Shown piece after piece: positions 18,605 through 28,173 of a stretch of DNA of 64,000 nucleotides; position 1 is the stretch's first letter; the number at the start of each line of letters is the position of its first letter. Below the pieces are notes generated by a model, which was given only the letters and a program-made list of their open reading frames with translations, searched no databases and was not told the origin of the DNA. The stretch lies in assembly GCA_964358645.1 (NCBI GenBank), contig CAYHPW010000008.1:9425-73424 (forward strand). Reading direction: 5' to 3'. The translations under genes and the position numbers were made by a program. This DNA comes from JBBTDV01 sp038042605. Its GTDB lineage: Bacteria; Bdellovibrionota; UBA1018.

Positions 18605-19342
18605 CTATCCCGATGAACCAGAAGGCTTCAACACACTGATCAAGCGGCTTCTCGCTATGCCTTCCATATGTCTAACCACTTCATCCAAAGTCATATCACT
18701 TGTATCCACTTCAATGGCATCCACCGCCTTTTTTAACGGTGCCACGGTTCTAGTGGAGTCGCCCTTGTCGCGTTCCATGATCTGCATTTTAAGTTCGCTG
18801 AACGATGGCGCATCAGAGCCAGCCGCTTCCAGCTCGATCAACCGGCGTTTGGCACGCTCATCAACGCTTGCTGTAAGAAAAAATTTAACATCAGCATCTG
18901 GAAAGATCACCGTCCCGATATCCCTGCCTTCGAGTATCGCCCTGCCGTCACAACCCAAGCGCCTTTGTAAACCAAGCAAAGCGGATCTGACTGCCGGTAT
19001 GGCTGATATTCTAGATGCCGCCATGCTAATAGTCGGTGTGCGGATAAGATCAGTCACATCTTTTCCGTTGGCTAATATTCTGTTGGAAGGATTCATGCCT
19101 GGGGAACGCCTGAACTCAAGGTGAACCTCCTTCGCTGTTTTTGAAGCAAACTCAGCCTCTTCGCCCGGTGACAGTGGTTTACGATCCAGTGTCATCAAGG
19201 CCACGGCCCGGTACAATGCGCCCGTATCCACATGAATAAAGCCAAGGGCATCGGCAAGTCTGCGCGCAACCGAGCTCTTGCCTGTCCCGGCAGGCCCGTC
19301 AATGGCAATCACGGGGCCTCGTTTCGGTATACCCATTACCAT
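18605..19342 (-). CDS. cmk: Cytidylate kinase
   Basis: Phosphorylates CMP and dCMP. P-loop GPAGTGKSSVARRLA, then HVDTGALYRAVAL, ILEGRDIGTVIFPDADVKFFLTAS and RDKGDSTR with the CMP-binding Arg/Asp residues. The open frame begins at a TTG at 19360, but ATG 19342 has AAAGG 9 nt upstream and is preferred (245 aa; ATG 19336 is also possible). Gap of 25 nt from the DUF366 gene and 5 nt to the glycosyltransferase. Confidence 0.94.
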   Translation of the reverse strand: MVMGIPKRGPVIAIDGPAGTGKSSVARRLADALGFIHVDTGALYRAVALMTLDRKPLSPGEEAEFASKTAKEVHLEFRRSPGMNPSNRILANGKDVTDLIRTPTISMAASRISAIPAVRSALLGLQRRLGCDGRAILEGRDIGTVIFPDADVKFFLTASVDERAKRRLIELEAAGSDAPSFSELKMQIMERDKGDSTRTVAPLKKAVDAIEVDTSDMTLDEVVRHMEGIARSRLISVLKPSGSSG

Positions 19343-19367
19343 GTCCCATTGCCTTTCCAATATCGAA

Positions 19368-19973
19368 CTACATCACGGGACGGACCTTGGCGCAAGCCCA
19401 GTCACATGATGTAAGCTCCGACGAAAATCGCTCTAGTGCTGACAAAGCAAGTTTATCCGGCGGAATCCCTAATTCATCAAGCCCCACTGCCGCCACAGGA
19501 GCCCCGGTTGGATCAATATTTAATCCAACATGCAGTAACTGGGACACCGGCGAAGCGGTAACTATAGAAACCGAGAGTTTACGCTCTTTAGTGCTGCTAG
19601 CAGAGCCATCTCGTAAAAAGATATCGTCTCCGACTCTGAATACTTCGCAAAAAAGTTTGGGCTTTTTATTAACTTCACCGCAGATCATCTCCGTTAGCAT
19701 TGACATTAAAAGTCTTTGTAAAAAAACGCCTTCACGCAGGCTCATCCCGAAAAACTCCCCTATAAAGTGCAACATTTTAGCTGCAGAAATATAGTCATTG
19801 GCGAGCCTGTCTTCCCAATCAACTAGATTCTCGGTACTGACGTCACAAGGCCCGATGAATGCCGCCATTGCAGACCCGCGCAAACCGATCTCCGTCAGCA
19901 AAAAATGTGGACGCAACTCAATGCCGGTATATGCTCTTGTCTCTTCCAAAAAACGAATGGATAAGATGCTCAT
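19368..19973 (-). CDS. DUF366 family protein
   Basis: 201 aa from ATG 19973, which overlaps the queC stop as ATGA. N-terminal IRFLEETRAYTGIELRPHFLLTEIGLRGSAMAAFIGPCDV matches my recollection of DUF366, whose members often sit near queuosine genes. Conserved features visible include ELRPH, FIGPCDV and a DWEDR motif. No signal peptide. Function is not established to my knowledge; tight coupling to queC and queD suggests a role in deazapurine synthesis, salvage or use. This is inference from position. Confidence 0.75.
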   Translation of the reverse strand: MSILSIRFLEETRAYTGIELRPHFLLTEIGLRGSAMAAFIGPCDVSTENLVDWEDRLANDYISAAKMLHFIGEFFGMSLREGVFLQRLLMSMLTEMICGEVNKKPKLFCEVFRVGDDIFLRDGSASSTKERKLSVSIVTASPVSQLLHVGLNIDPTGAPVAAVGLDELGIPPDKLALSALERFSSELTSCDWACAKVRPVM

Positions 19974-20674
19974 TTGCCAGGCCCTTCGGTCACAGCACGC
20001 GACAACCGCACGCATGACTCACACTGGCCACACGGCAGTTCTCCTCCAAGGTAACAGCTCCAAAGCATTTCAAATGGGAATCTTTTTTTGAGAGCCCTTA
20101 GACTTCGGACGATCTCGCGTTTATCAAGGGAAGCCGTATAAGATAGCACCCGAACGCCGTTTGATGTGGAAAAAAACAATGATCTGTTTACTGCCACTAG
20201 ATAATCTTGTGAATTATCCGGAAACGTAGCCGCCTCCTCCTTGTTGAAACCAACAACAACACTGGGAACACACAGACTCTCGGCAAACGCAGCAGCAGCA
20301 TTAATTAACACGCCATTTCGATTAGGCACCCAGACAGCCTTTGCAGTAGCACGAGTAAGCTCCGCCTCATCAAGATCTGATGTTGTAAGCTTCGGCACGT
20401 CCCGCTCTATACTGGTCAGCGCGCTTCCACCAAATTCTCCGGCAAGTTCTCCGAGCCAACAAAATTTCATTATCCTATGACGGACCCCATAGTATTCGCA
20501 AAGCTTCCGTGACGCGCTTATTTCTCTAGCCGCTGCTTTTTGCCCGTAATCAACGGTCAATGCAAATTCGATAGTGCTGCATTCACTACCTATCGCCAAA
20601 TTAGCCGCTGAATCAAGACCTCCCGAAAGAAGTACAATCGACTTATTGTCATTTAAGTCATTTAATACTGGCAT
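19970..20674 (-). CDS. queC: 7-cyano-7-deazaguanine synthase
   Basis: Converts 7-carboxy-7-deazaguanine to preQ0 using ATP and ammonia, in queuosine biosynthesis. PP-loop LLSGGLDSAANLA, then VPNRNGVLINAAAAFAE and FNKEEAATFPDNS, and the zinc site CYLGGELPCGQCESC. The frame extends to 20713, but ATG 20674 has AAAGG about 10 nt upstream and leaves the normal short N-terminus (234 aa). Overlaps queD by 17 nt and the DUF366 gene by 4 nt. Confidence 0.95.
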   Translation of the reverse strand: MPVLNDLNDNKSIVLLSGGLDSAANLAIGSECSTIEFALTVDYGQKAAAREISASRKLCEYYGVRHRIMKFCWLGELAGEFGGSALTSIERDVPKLTTSDLDEAELTRATAKAVWVPNRNGVLINAAAAFAESLCVPSVVVGFNKEEAATFPDNSQDYLVAVNRSLFFSTSNGVRVLSYTASLDKREIVRSLRALKKRFPFEMLWSCYLGGELPCGQCESCVRLSRAVTEGPGK

Positions 20675-21050
20675 TTGATAGCCTTTCGAAATAACTAGCA
20701 GCGCATCTGTCATTTTCCCATACAGTCACCTTGTCAACACAAACATTTTTCCCAAGTTTGGATAAATGCTTATAAACTATTCTGGCAATATTTTCGGCCG
20801 TAGGATTCAAGCCCACGAAGTCTTCAAGCTCATTCAAATCACGGTGATCCCAGCGCTGTATAAGCTCTTGAAGCGCTTCTTTCAACACGCGAAAATCCAC
20901 AGCCATCCCGACAGAATCAAGTGCATCTGACAAAACATGGACTTCAAGCACAAAGTTGTGCCCATGTTGGCGGGCGCAATCTCCTTCGTAACCTACAAGG
21001 TGATGTGATGAAGAAAAACCAATCTTTACTTGAACTTCAAACATTTCCAT
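20658..21050 (-). CDS. queD: 6-carboxytetrahydropterin synthase
   Basis: Makes 6-carboxytetrahydropterin from dihydroneopterin triphosphate, the first dedicated queuosine step. Zinc ligands are visible: SSSHH near the N-terminus and HGHN; the catalytic Cys is in GDCARQHGHN, and DHRDLNE with the following PTAENIARIV are family motifs. ATG 21050 has GAGG about 4 nt upstream; ATG 21044 has better spacing. Part of the rimI-queD-queC-DUF366 run. queE and queF are not in the window. Confidence 0.94.
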   Translation of the reverse strand: MEMFEVQVKIGFSSSHHLVGYEGDCARQHGHNFVLEVHVLSDALDSVGMAVDFRVLKEALQELIQRWDHRDLNELEDFVGLNPTAENIARIVYKHLSKLGKNVCVDKVTVWENDRCAASYFERLSNASIK

Positions 21051-21082
21051 AAACCTCTACATAATATCGTAAAGCGCATTTC

Positions 21083-21571
21083 TTATGGCAAAGCAATATC
21101 AATATATAGCGCCATCTGATAGGCATCTTCACCATCAGAATAAAAGCCTTTCCGAATATTAGTTATGACAAATTTAAGCGTCTGATAAAGCTGAATGGCG
21201 GGTGTGTTTGACTTTCTTACTTCAAGCAGGATCTTGGTAATATCTTTTTTCATGGCAATGGATACAGCTTGCCTGATAAGTTCCTTGGCGACCCCAAGGC
21301 CGCGGTATGGGAAGTCAACAGCAAGGTTTAGGATTTCACATTCACGAAACATGATCCAAAAAACAATAAACCCTGCTATTTTGTTATCAGTTTCGTCATC
21401 AGTCATCACGAGCAGATTGCAATATGGCTTGTTAAACTCGGTTATGAAGTTTTCCTTAGACCAAGGCTTCCATTTATCGTGCTGAACTCGTCGCTCTATT
21501 TCGGTGATTTTTGGAATATCCTCTTCCGTAGCCGCGCGGCAGCTGAATTGGCCTTCTCCAGAAACAAACAT
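21083..21571 (-). CDS. rimI: GNAT N-acetyltransferase, RimI-like
   Basis: Likely acetylates the N-terminal alanine of ribosomal protein S18 or similar. 162 aa, single GNAT fold: N-terminal RAATEEDIPKITEIERRV, central ILNLAVDFPYRGLGVAKELIRQAV with the acetyl-CoA binding R/Q-x-x-G-x-G/A loop (YRGLGVA), then LLEVRKSNTPAIQLYQTLKF, which is the RimI signature. 32 nt upstream of queD on the same strand. Substrate is inferred from family. Confidence 0.87.
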   Translation of the reverse strand: MFVSGEGQFSCRAATEEDIPKITEIERRVQHDKWKPWSKENFITEFNKPYCNLLVMTDDETDNKIAGFIVFWIMFRECEILNLAVDFPYRGLGVAKELIRQAVSIAMKKDITKILLEVRKSNTPAIQLYQTLKFVITNIRKGFYSDGEDAYQMALYIDIALP

Positions 21572-21620
21572 GTGCTGGTTTAATCACAGCACATTAAGAA
21601 CGTCTATGGATTTAAACCGG

Positions 21621-23099
21621 TTAAAACGCGCCTTGACAACTCCAAGCAGCGTTACTATCCACTGCATCTTCACCTCTTTTTGCTGCCACATCTAGACTCT
21701 CAGCCCTGTTCGTCACCCATGGAGCAAACGACTTTGGCACAATGTCAGCACTAACTTCGTTAAGGGGTAAAAAACGCTCGGCCAATCTGACTTCCCTCCC
21801 CCACCGGCCGCCGGCGGACATCCCAAGAATCGACCATGTTTCAGTTACATCCCGCCGATGTATGACAAAATCACCTCCGGTGCATTCTCTATTGTCTTTA
21901 AAACCATGGCATCTTACCGGTGTTGTCGTTATCCACTGAAGAGATCTTGTCGCGGGTGGTGGTAGCGCACAAACCGATGCAGGTTTGGCTATCCATTCAA
22001 GCCCGACAGTCTCTTTAGGCGTTAATATGAGTGATATCCACTGCCTCCCGGAAATCGGCGCTAGTCTCTCACCTGTCGCGCGCAAAATTTTTACATATGA
22101 CACTACAAGCCCGGTACTGGAATAATACTTTTCTATAAATGGCCCAGCAGGAGGCTCTGAAGGCCTTTCAGCAAACTTAGATGCGCCAATAACAGTCCTC
22201 ATATTTAGAGAGGCATCACCAGTAAAACGTAAAAGCAGCCTAAGATGCCGGCTGGACGGATTATGAATTTCTTCACGCCCCAAAAACATCGTATTAGAAT
22301 ACCCGGGGACAGCATGTGTAAACTCACTTGACCTTACACCGGCACTCAATGCCGCATCGGGGATGAATCCTACGGCTCTGAAGCGGATATAAAATATTTT
22401 CTTTGAACCATCCGCCAGTAAAAAATCGAGAGTTACACTATGTTCATCAGAAGGATTGGCATTCATTTCCTGGCCACCGAACAGCCTGACAAATGGGATA
22501 AACCACCGCCCAGAAGCTGCATCAAATGAAGCGGGTTCACGATCCATTACCCCAGTAAGCCTGTTTAGCGGATCCATAACCCTATGTAAAAAATGCGCCT
22601 CTCTTATGGGCGCTAAAAAAACGTCTTCATTCCAAACAAGAAAAAGGACCCTCGGGCTTTTGTTTTCATTTGAAAGTGGGATCACGTTTTTGAATTCCAT
22701 CTCGGATCCGTTTGAAATCAGTTCCGCTGCCTGCCCATCCACAGAAACAGACCCATCTGGAAACGATGAATCACTGCCAGCCTGCATGATCACTGGCTGA
22801 AATGGTTTCTCTACCACTGTTATATGCTCACTTTTCGGCGCTTCACTAACCGGCACAGGTACAGGCACAGGTGTAGGCGCCACTCGCTCATCCGCTTCGG
22901 CGCTGGCGTTCTTTTTACTGTCTTCCTGGCTTTTAACGGAATCTTTACTTGGTTCGCTCGATTTGGCCTGCCCACTAGGACGTTCTTCATAACGCATCGG
23001 CTTCCCACAACCGCTTTCAGCAATAACAAAGCACGAGAGAATATAAAACAGCGCTCTAGCGCGCGCACAAGCCTTCATTGAAAAAAAATCAATAGTCAT
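21621..23099 (-). CDS. Exported protein with Pro-Val linker, function unknown
   Basis: 492 aa. The N-terminus has a basic stretch, a hydrophobic run (ALFYILSCFVIAESGC) and a Cys at about 31; the residue before the Cys is Gly but the lipobox is otherwise poor, so it is a possible lipoprotein. Residues about 35-95 are charged and low-complexity, including a PVPVPVPV linker. The rest is beta-rich with many Trp and Arg residues and no recognised domain. Several Cys residues in the C-terminal 100 residues suggest disulfides. It diverges from thrS with a 138-nt gap. Unrelated to the rimI run in apparent function. Confidence 0.65.
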   Translation of the reverse strand: MTIDFFSMKACARARALFYILSCFVIAESGCGKPMRYEERPSGQAKSSEPSKDSVKSQEDSKKNASAEADERVAPTPVPVPVPVSEAPKSEHITVVEKPFQPVIMQAGSDSSFPDGSVSVDGQAAELISNGSEMEFKNVIPLSNENKSPRVLFLVWNEDVFLAPIREAHFLHRVMDPLNRLTGVMDREPASFDAASGRWFIPFVRLFGGQEMNANPSDEHSVTLDFLLADGSKKIFYIRFRAVGFIPDAALSAGVRSSEFTHAVPGYSNTMFLGREEIHNPSSRHLRLLLRFTGDASLNMRTVIGASKFAERPSEPPAGPFIEKYYSSTGLVVSYVKILRATGERLAPISGRQWISLILTPKETVGLEWIAKPASVCALPPPATRSLQWITTTPVRCHGFKDNRECTGGDFVIHRRDVTETWSILGMSAGGRWGREVRLAERFLPLNEVSADIVPKSFAPWVTNRAESLDVAAKRGEDAVDSNAAWSCQGAF

Positions 23100-23174
23100 A
23101 AAATGTCTCCTCTTTTACAGCTGCCCAAAGCAACCACCAGGCCACTGCCACAAAAGAAAAAAACCTTAGTTATG

Positions 23175-23189
23175 CGGGTTGCAAACCCG
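23175..23189 (+). other. Small stem-loop in the thrS leader
   Basis: CGGGTT, a 3-nt loop GCA, then AACCCG: a six-pair stem located 49 nt before the thrS ATG. Too small for a T-box and with no T-run to act as a terminator. E. coli thrS is autoregulated through leader hairpins that mimic tRNA-Thr; whether this hairpin has any such role cannot be judged. Confidence 0.35.
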
Positions 23190-23237
23190 GGGGAAACATA
23201 GCATGAAATTCTTTAGGGCAAAGGAACCATTCCACAC

Positions 23238-25049
23238 ATGAACAGTGACAAAGCCAGTGATCTAGAAAACATTCAGGAGCCAGAAATCAAAACTGACATT
23301 GAAACAATGAGGCACTCGTGTGCGCACATAATGGCTCACGCCATCCAGCGCCTATGGCCCATGGCTAAATTCGGAATAGGGCCGACAATTGAAGACGGCT
23401 TTTATTATGACGTTGACCTGGATGTTAAGTTGTCACCAGACGATCTGCCAAAAATTGAAACCGAAATGTCCAGGATCATATCTGAAAAGAAACCGTTCGA
23501 GCGAAAAGAACTTAACGTGAAAGAAGCTGTTGATCTCTTCCGAAAACTGGACCAGCCGTTCAAGATTGAAATCATCGATACACTCCAGACTACAATTAAA
23601 GCCGAGACTGTCACCACATATAAGGAAGGCGACTTCATTGACCTCTGTCGCGGACCGCACATCCATGACGCTGGGGCGATCCCTGCATTCAAACTGCTAT
23701 CAGTTGCTGGCGCTTACTGGCGAGGCGATGAGAAAAACAAGCAGTTACAGCGCATTTATGGGACAGCCTTCTTTTCAAAAAAAGAGCTGGATGAATATCT
23801 GCATTTACTGGAGGAAGCCAAGAAACGTGACCATCGCAAACTTGGCAAGGAGCTTGATCTCTTCAGCTTCCATGCTGAAGCCCCTTCGTGCCCGTTCTTT
23901 CACCCAAAAGGCGCCATTGTTTACAACAGACTCATCCAATACATCCGAGAACTTTATGGCCCGTATGAATACGAGGAAATAATTACGCCGCAAATCTTGG
24001 ACGTGTCACTTTGGAAAAAAAGCGGCCACTACGAAAATTACCGCGAAAGCATGTATTTTACAGAGGTCGATAACCGCAATTACGCGGTAAAACCCATGAA
24101 CTGCCCGGCCGCCACGTTTGTCTATTCATCACAGAAGCGATCGTATCGAGAGCTCCCGCTGCGCTTCGCTGATTTCGGCCGCCTGCACAGGTATGAAAAA
24201 TCCGGCGTTACTGCGGGTCTCACAAGGGTGCGAAGCTTCTGCCAGGACGACGCGCACATCTTCTGCACGCTTGATCAGATAGAAAACGAGATCAAGCGCG
24301 TTGCTGACATGATCTTAAGAACATACGATCTGTTTGGATTTCAGGAGGTCAGAATATTCTTATCCACACGTCCGCCTAAGCGCGTTGGCTCTGATTCGGT
24401 ATGGGACAAAGCGGAACAAGCCCTTAAGGCCGTTCTAGATTCACTCGGCAGGGAGTACCAAGTCAATCCTGGTGATGGGGCGTTTTACGGGCCCAAGATT
24501 GATTTTAATGTCAGGGACGCGATCAAGAGATACCATCAGCTTGGCACTATCCAGCTTGATTTTAACATGCCGGAGCGCTTTGACCTCTCCTATGTGGCAG
24601 CGGATAATTCCATGCAAAGACCTGTTATGGTTCACAGGGCGGTTCTTGGTTCAATAGAACGCTTCATGGGGATACTGATCGAACATACGGCCGGCGCTTT
24701 CCCTTTCTGGCTGACCCCTGTCCAAGCCAGGCTAATACCAATCAAGAGTTCGCATAACGAATATTGCCGAGAGTTCGCTAAAGAGCTCACAAAACTGGGA
24801 TACAGATGCGACATTGACGACAGGAATGAATCAATGGGCCTTAAAACCCGTGACGCACAAACCGCCAAGATACCTTTCTCTCTAGTCGCCGGGGACAAGG
24901 AAATCAGCACACGACAATTTGCACTAAGAAAATATGGCGAGCGAGAATCTAAAACCGTTGGCGAACAAGAGTTGCTTTCTCTTTTTTCCGAACTGAACGA
25001 AACTCCGAAAGCCGCCAAGATCCTTGCTACTCGCGGCACGAGCGCTTAA
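23238..25049 (+). CDS. thrS: Threonyl-tRNA synthetase lacking the TGS domain
   Basis: Charges tRNA-Thr. 603 aa; the protein begins almost directly with the editing (SAD) domain (HSCAHIMAHA at residues 26-35, and CRGPHIHD), so the usual ~60-residue N-terminal TGS domain is absent. Class II motifs: FADFGRLHRYEKSG (motif 2) and GSIERFMGILIEHTAGAFP (motif 3). Zinc ligands fall in MNCPAAT, DDAHIFC and MVHRAVLG. The C-terminal anticodon-binding domain is present (RCDIDDRNESMGLKTRDAQ). No weak start upstream would restore a TGS domain in the 138-nt gap. The stop is followed immediately by the ATG of the HD gene. Confidence 0.96.
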   Translation: MNSDKASDLENIQEPEIKTDIETMRHSCAHIMAHAIQRLWPMAKFGIGPTIEDGFYYDVDLDVKLSPDDLPKIETEMSRIISEKKPFERKELNVKEAVDLFRKLDQPFKIEIIDTLQTTIKAETVTTYKEGDFIDLCRGPHIHDAGAIPAFKLLSVAGAYWRGDEKNKQLQRIYGTAFFSKKELDEYLHLLEEAKKRDHRKLGKELDLFSFHAEAPSCPFFHPKGAIVYNRLIQYIRELYGPYEYEEIITPQILDVSLWKKSGHYENYRESMYFTEVDNRNYAVKPMNCPAATFVYSSQKRSYRELPLRFADFGRLHRYEKSGVTAGLTRVRSFCQDDAHIFCTLDQIENEIKRVADMILRTYDLFGFQEVRIFLSTRPPKRVGSDSVWDKAEQALKAVLDSLGREYQVNPGDGAFYGPKIDFNVRDAIKRYHQLGTIQLDFNMPERFDLSYVAADNSMQRPVMVHRAVLGSIERFMGILIEHTAGAFPFWLTPVQARLIPIKSSHNEYCREFAKELTKLGYRCDIDDRNESMGLKTRDAQTAKIPFSLVAGDKEISTRQFALRKYGERESKTVGEQELLSLFSELNETPKAAKILATRGTSA

Positions 25050-26495
25050 ATGACATATAAATGGGCGCTTAATCCAGCAAAGGCCAGAACCATCTATGAT
25101 GTCCTATATGGTTTCATCCCGATAACCGAATGGGAGGAGAAGATAATAAATTCTCCATTTTTCCAGCGGCTGAGATGGGTCAAGCAGCTTGGATTTGCGA
25201 ACTATATTTTCCCAGGCGCTGAACATAACCGCTTCGCGCACGTCATTGGGGTTATGCATTCAATGGATCAGATGCTTAGATCGCTCGGCCTGGCGGTGCC
25301 GGATAATGAGCTATTCGATCCTAACGCTACAAATAAGGCAGCGATGTTTCATAAAAGCCTCCGCGTATCGGCGCTGCTGCATGATATAGGGACCTTCCCA
25401 TTCAGCCATGCCATAGAAAATGCGTATGTCCGCCATGGCAACGACTCACGCAGGACCAATCGCGGATCCAAGAACCTGCCAAACTCACATGAACACCTTG
25501 GTTCATTCTTGATTAAGAACACGAACTATGACGGCGGCCTGACACAGATACTCGAACAGTACTCCTTTGACGTGAAGCTGATTTCAAAAATCATCAAGGG
25601 CGACTCGCCTCATCTGATAGCAAATCAACTCATGCACTCAGATCTTGATGCCGACAGGATGGACTACCTCATCCGTGATTCACATTACACAGGCTTAAAA
25701 TATGGCCAATTCGACAGGGAATACATCCTGGCAAACCTCACTTGTTATGACACCGGCGATGACCAACTAGCTTTCGGAATCAGGGACAACGCCATTCATG
25801 CCGTTGAGGACTTCCTGATCGCCAGGTTCAGCTGGTACAGCCAGATCATTAAAAATCAGGTCTCCGCCAAATTCGACATAATGGCTTCGCATATAGCCAA
25901 GGCCTTCCTAGAGCATGACTTGCTATATCAGTTCCATGACCTGCTCTCCATGATCATGGGAAAAGACGAACGCTTCTTCTGGTTCAACGATATTTACTTC
26001 ATGACAAGGTGCCAAGAAGTGCATCTCAAGAAATTAATCAAAGATCCACGCATAGCGGAACTAACCGACATGCTTCTTTATCGCCGCCCACCTAAGACAC
26101 TGAGGCATCCGCTTTTTATGCACAAAATCCTGAAATCAGATAGCAATGAAAAAGAACGCCTGGTTGGCAGGATCAAAAATCTTGTTATTGAATTCGACCG
26201 TGTCCTTAAAAAAGAAGGCACAGGTGACGAATGGATCCTTGCTGATATTCCAAAAGAGGACGTGGTTTTTACCAGGGATATTTCCGGCATCGTGAAGCGG
26301 CGAACATCGGATAACTTATATAAAGAGCGTGATCCGATACGTGTTGTCTCCAGGCTTGCCGTCCCATCACTGTTAGTGGAACGCGAGAACACAATCATGA
26401 AGCATCTTTCAGGCTTCATTAATTTTGTCCCAAGCATTTACGCAAATATTTCCGCCGCAAAACTTTTAAAATCAAAACAGCTGATAGAAGGCTAG
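25050..26495 (+). CDS. HD-superfamily phosphohydrolase (dNTPase/SAMHD1-like)
   Basis: 481 aa. Metal-binding residues of the HD fold: H64 in HNRFAHVIGVMH, H111-D112 in LLHDIGTFPFSH, and the distal Asp in SDLDADRMDYLIRDS. The last motif with HYTGLKYGQFDREYI is typical of SAMHD1- and YdhJ-like dNTP or ppGpp hydrolase relatives. Residues 300-480 are an all-helical region of unknown role. Translationally coupled to thrS (ATG directly after TAA). Substrate cannot be assigned. Confidence 0.87.
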   Translation: MTYKWALNPAKARTIYDVLYGFIPITEWEEKIINSPFFQRLRWVKQLGFANYIFPGAEHNRFAHVIGVMHSMDQMLRSLGLAVPDNELFDPNATNKAAMFHKSLRVSALLHDIGTFPFSHAIENAYVRHGNDSRRTNRGSKNLPNSHEHLGSFLIKNTNYDGGLTQILEQYSFDVKLISKIIKGDSPHLIANQLMHSDLDADRMDYLIRDSHYTGLKYGQFDREYILANLTCYDTGDDQLAFGIRDNAIHAVEDFLIARFSWYSQIIKNQVSAKFDIMASHIAKAFLEHDLLYQFHDLLSMIMGKDERFFWFNDIYFMTRCQEVHLKKLIKDPRIAELTDMLLYRRPPKTLRHPLFMHKILKSDSNEKERLVGRIKNLVIEFDRVLKKEGTGDEWILADIPKEDVVFTRDISGIVKRRTSDNLYKERDPIRVVSRLAVPSLLVERENTIMKHLSGFINFVPSIYANISAAKLLKSKQLIEG

Positions 26496-26532
26496 CTCCC
26501 ACGGTATATTAAGTGCAACGTCATGCACACAC

Positions 26533-28173
26533 ATGCGAATAGCAGCTCCATTAAACAATGATGTTAAACCAAGGCTTCAGTGGATCGAAGTCGCCAGTTT
26601 CGTACAGCTCCCTACAATACAGATCATCGGCTTGCCAGCCCAGGAAGTCAGCGAAGCAAAAGAGCGCATACGCGCGGCCATCCATGCAAGCGGGCTAGAG
26701 ATCCCAAAACGCAGAATCATAGTGAACCTTTCACCTGCAAGTGTAATTAAACGGGGGACAGGGATCGATCTTGCGATGGCAGTAGCGATACTAAGCAGTT
26801 CCATGGACAATAATGGTGAAACTATTCGGGCCAATGCTCGGAATCCGGCGCGCCCACCGCAAAAATCTCTAGCCGCATGGGGAGAGCTTGGGCTAGACGG
26901 CGCCGTCAAGCCTGTTTCACAGATTGTCCGGGCAGTCTATGCAGCGTGGGATGCCAGCCTGGATTATCTCATGGTAGCTAGTGATGAATTTGCAAAAACC
27001 AAAGAAGCCCTAGCACTGCTCTGCGCTGGCAATATTCTTAAGAATCCGGCGCCGGCCATTATACCAGTTTCCTCATTAGCTGAAGCATGGAAATTCCTGA
27101 ACTGCACCGACAAATCATACACCATAGACTCGGGCATAGACCCAAGCATGCTTAAGACGGCAGAAAAACCTAAAAAACCGATTAACGATTTCCATGATTT
27201 ACTACCCCTTCCAGCACTCCTGGAGCGAAGCATAAGTTTATCCATAGTAGGCAGTCACCATCTACTTCTGCTTGGACCAAAAGGTGCCGGTAAAAGTCAC
27301 GCAATAGAATGGCTAATAACCCTACAGCCACCTTTTTCGCACAAGATACAAATAGAACGTGCCATCCTATCCGAACTAAGGCTTGAAAACTGTAATCTGC
27401 AGTTGCCCGTGCGAAAAATCAGCCCTTACGTAAGACCATCGGCACTTATAGGCAAAGCAAGCCCGCAGTCCATATATCCTGGAGAATTTTCGCTGGCGCA
27501 CGGAGGGCTTTTAGTAGCGGATGAACTGCTGGAATGGCATCGCGACAGCCGCGAAGCCATGAGGGAGCCACTTGAACGGTATACGGTGACGGTTACACGA
27601 GCTAGCGGTTCACTGGAATTCCCGGCCCAGTTCGTCCTGGCAGCAAGCGGTAACCTATGCCCATGTGGCGGATGGCCGCCTAATTTCATTGAAAATAAAA
27701 AAAATCGCAGAGAGACAGGACCGGTTTGCAAATGCAGCGTACAGGAAAGACATAGGTATCTTGGGAGACTTTCATCGGCAATACTAGACAGGATCGACCT
27801 AGTCTGCTTTGCCACATCGGCAGCACATACAATAGATCGAAACACCAGACAGACATCAAATATTATTGATGACCTTAGAAACAAGGTTTTCTCCGCAAGG
27901 GAACGCGCGATAAAATCATGGGGCGCACCGCCTGGTCTTCTTTCATCCGCAGAAATAGAATTATTAATAAAAGAGCACCCAGGCTGGTCAGAGCACTTGA
28001 ACTCTTCTGCTGACACAATCGGCGAACTATCATTACGCGGGAGGCACAAGATCGCCAGAATGGCGCTCAGCCTTGCTGCTATCAATGGCCAAACAAATCC
28101 GTCAGCCGCGGAATTCGCAGAAGCAACATATTACAGACATGAACGCCTTGGACATACGTCTAGCGCCTCTTGA
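26533..28173 (+). CDS. comM: ComM/YifB family AAA+ ATPase (Mg-chelatase-like)
   Basis: 546 aa. N-terminal Lon-protease-like ChlI segment (GLPAQEVSEAKERIRAAI, INVNLSPA-type IIVNLSPASVIKRGTGIDLAMA), then the AAA+ core with Walker A GPKGAGKSH at residues 248-256 and a Walker B-like GGLLVADELLEW, sensor region GNLCPCGGWPPNF with a Cys-rich stretch (CPCG...CKCS) typical of the family, and a C-terminal MgChl domain (LSLRGRHKIARMALSLAA). In naturally transformable bacteria ComM is a branch-migration helicase that aids integration of incoming DNA. comEC lies 0.5 kb downstream, which supports that role. ATG 26533 has no clear ribosome binding site. Confidence 0.9.
   Translation: MRIAAPLNNDVKPRLQWIEVASFVQLPTIQIIGLPAQEVSEAKERIRAAIHASGLEIPKRRIIVNLSPASVIKRGTGIDLAMAVAILSSSMDNNGETIRANARNPARPPQKSLAAWGELGLDGAVKPVSQIVRAVYAAWDASLDYLMVASDEFAKTKEALALLCAGNILKNPAPAIIPVSSLAEAWKFLNCTDKSYTIDSGIDPSMLKTAEKPKKPINDFHDLLPLPALLERSISLSIVGSHHLLLLGPKGAGKSHAIEWLITLQPPFSHKIQIERAILSELRLENCNLQLPVRKISPYVRPSALIGKASPQSIYPGEFSLAHGGLLVADELLEWHRDSREAMREPLERYTVTVTRASGSLEFPAQFVLAASGNLCPCGGWPPNFIENKKNRRETGPVCKCSVQERHRYLGRLSSAILDRIDLVCFATSAAHTIDRNTRQTSNIIDDLRNKVFSARERAIKSWGAPPGLLSSAEIELLIKEHPGWSEHLNSSADTIGELSLRGRHKIARMALSLAAINGQTNPSAAEFAEATYYRHERLGHTSSAS

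Noticed and set aside
23100..23237. T-box riboswitch upstream of thrS
   Set aside because: Only one six-pair hairpin (23175-23189) is present; there is no T-box sequence, specifier loop or terminator.
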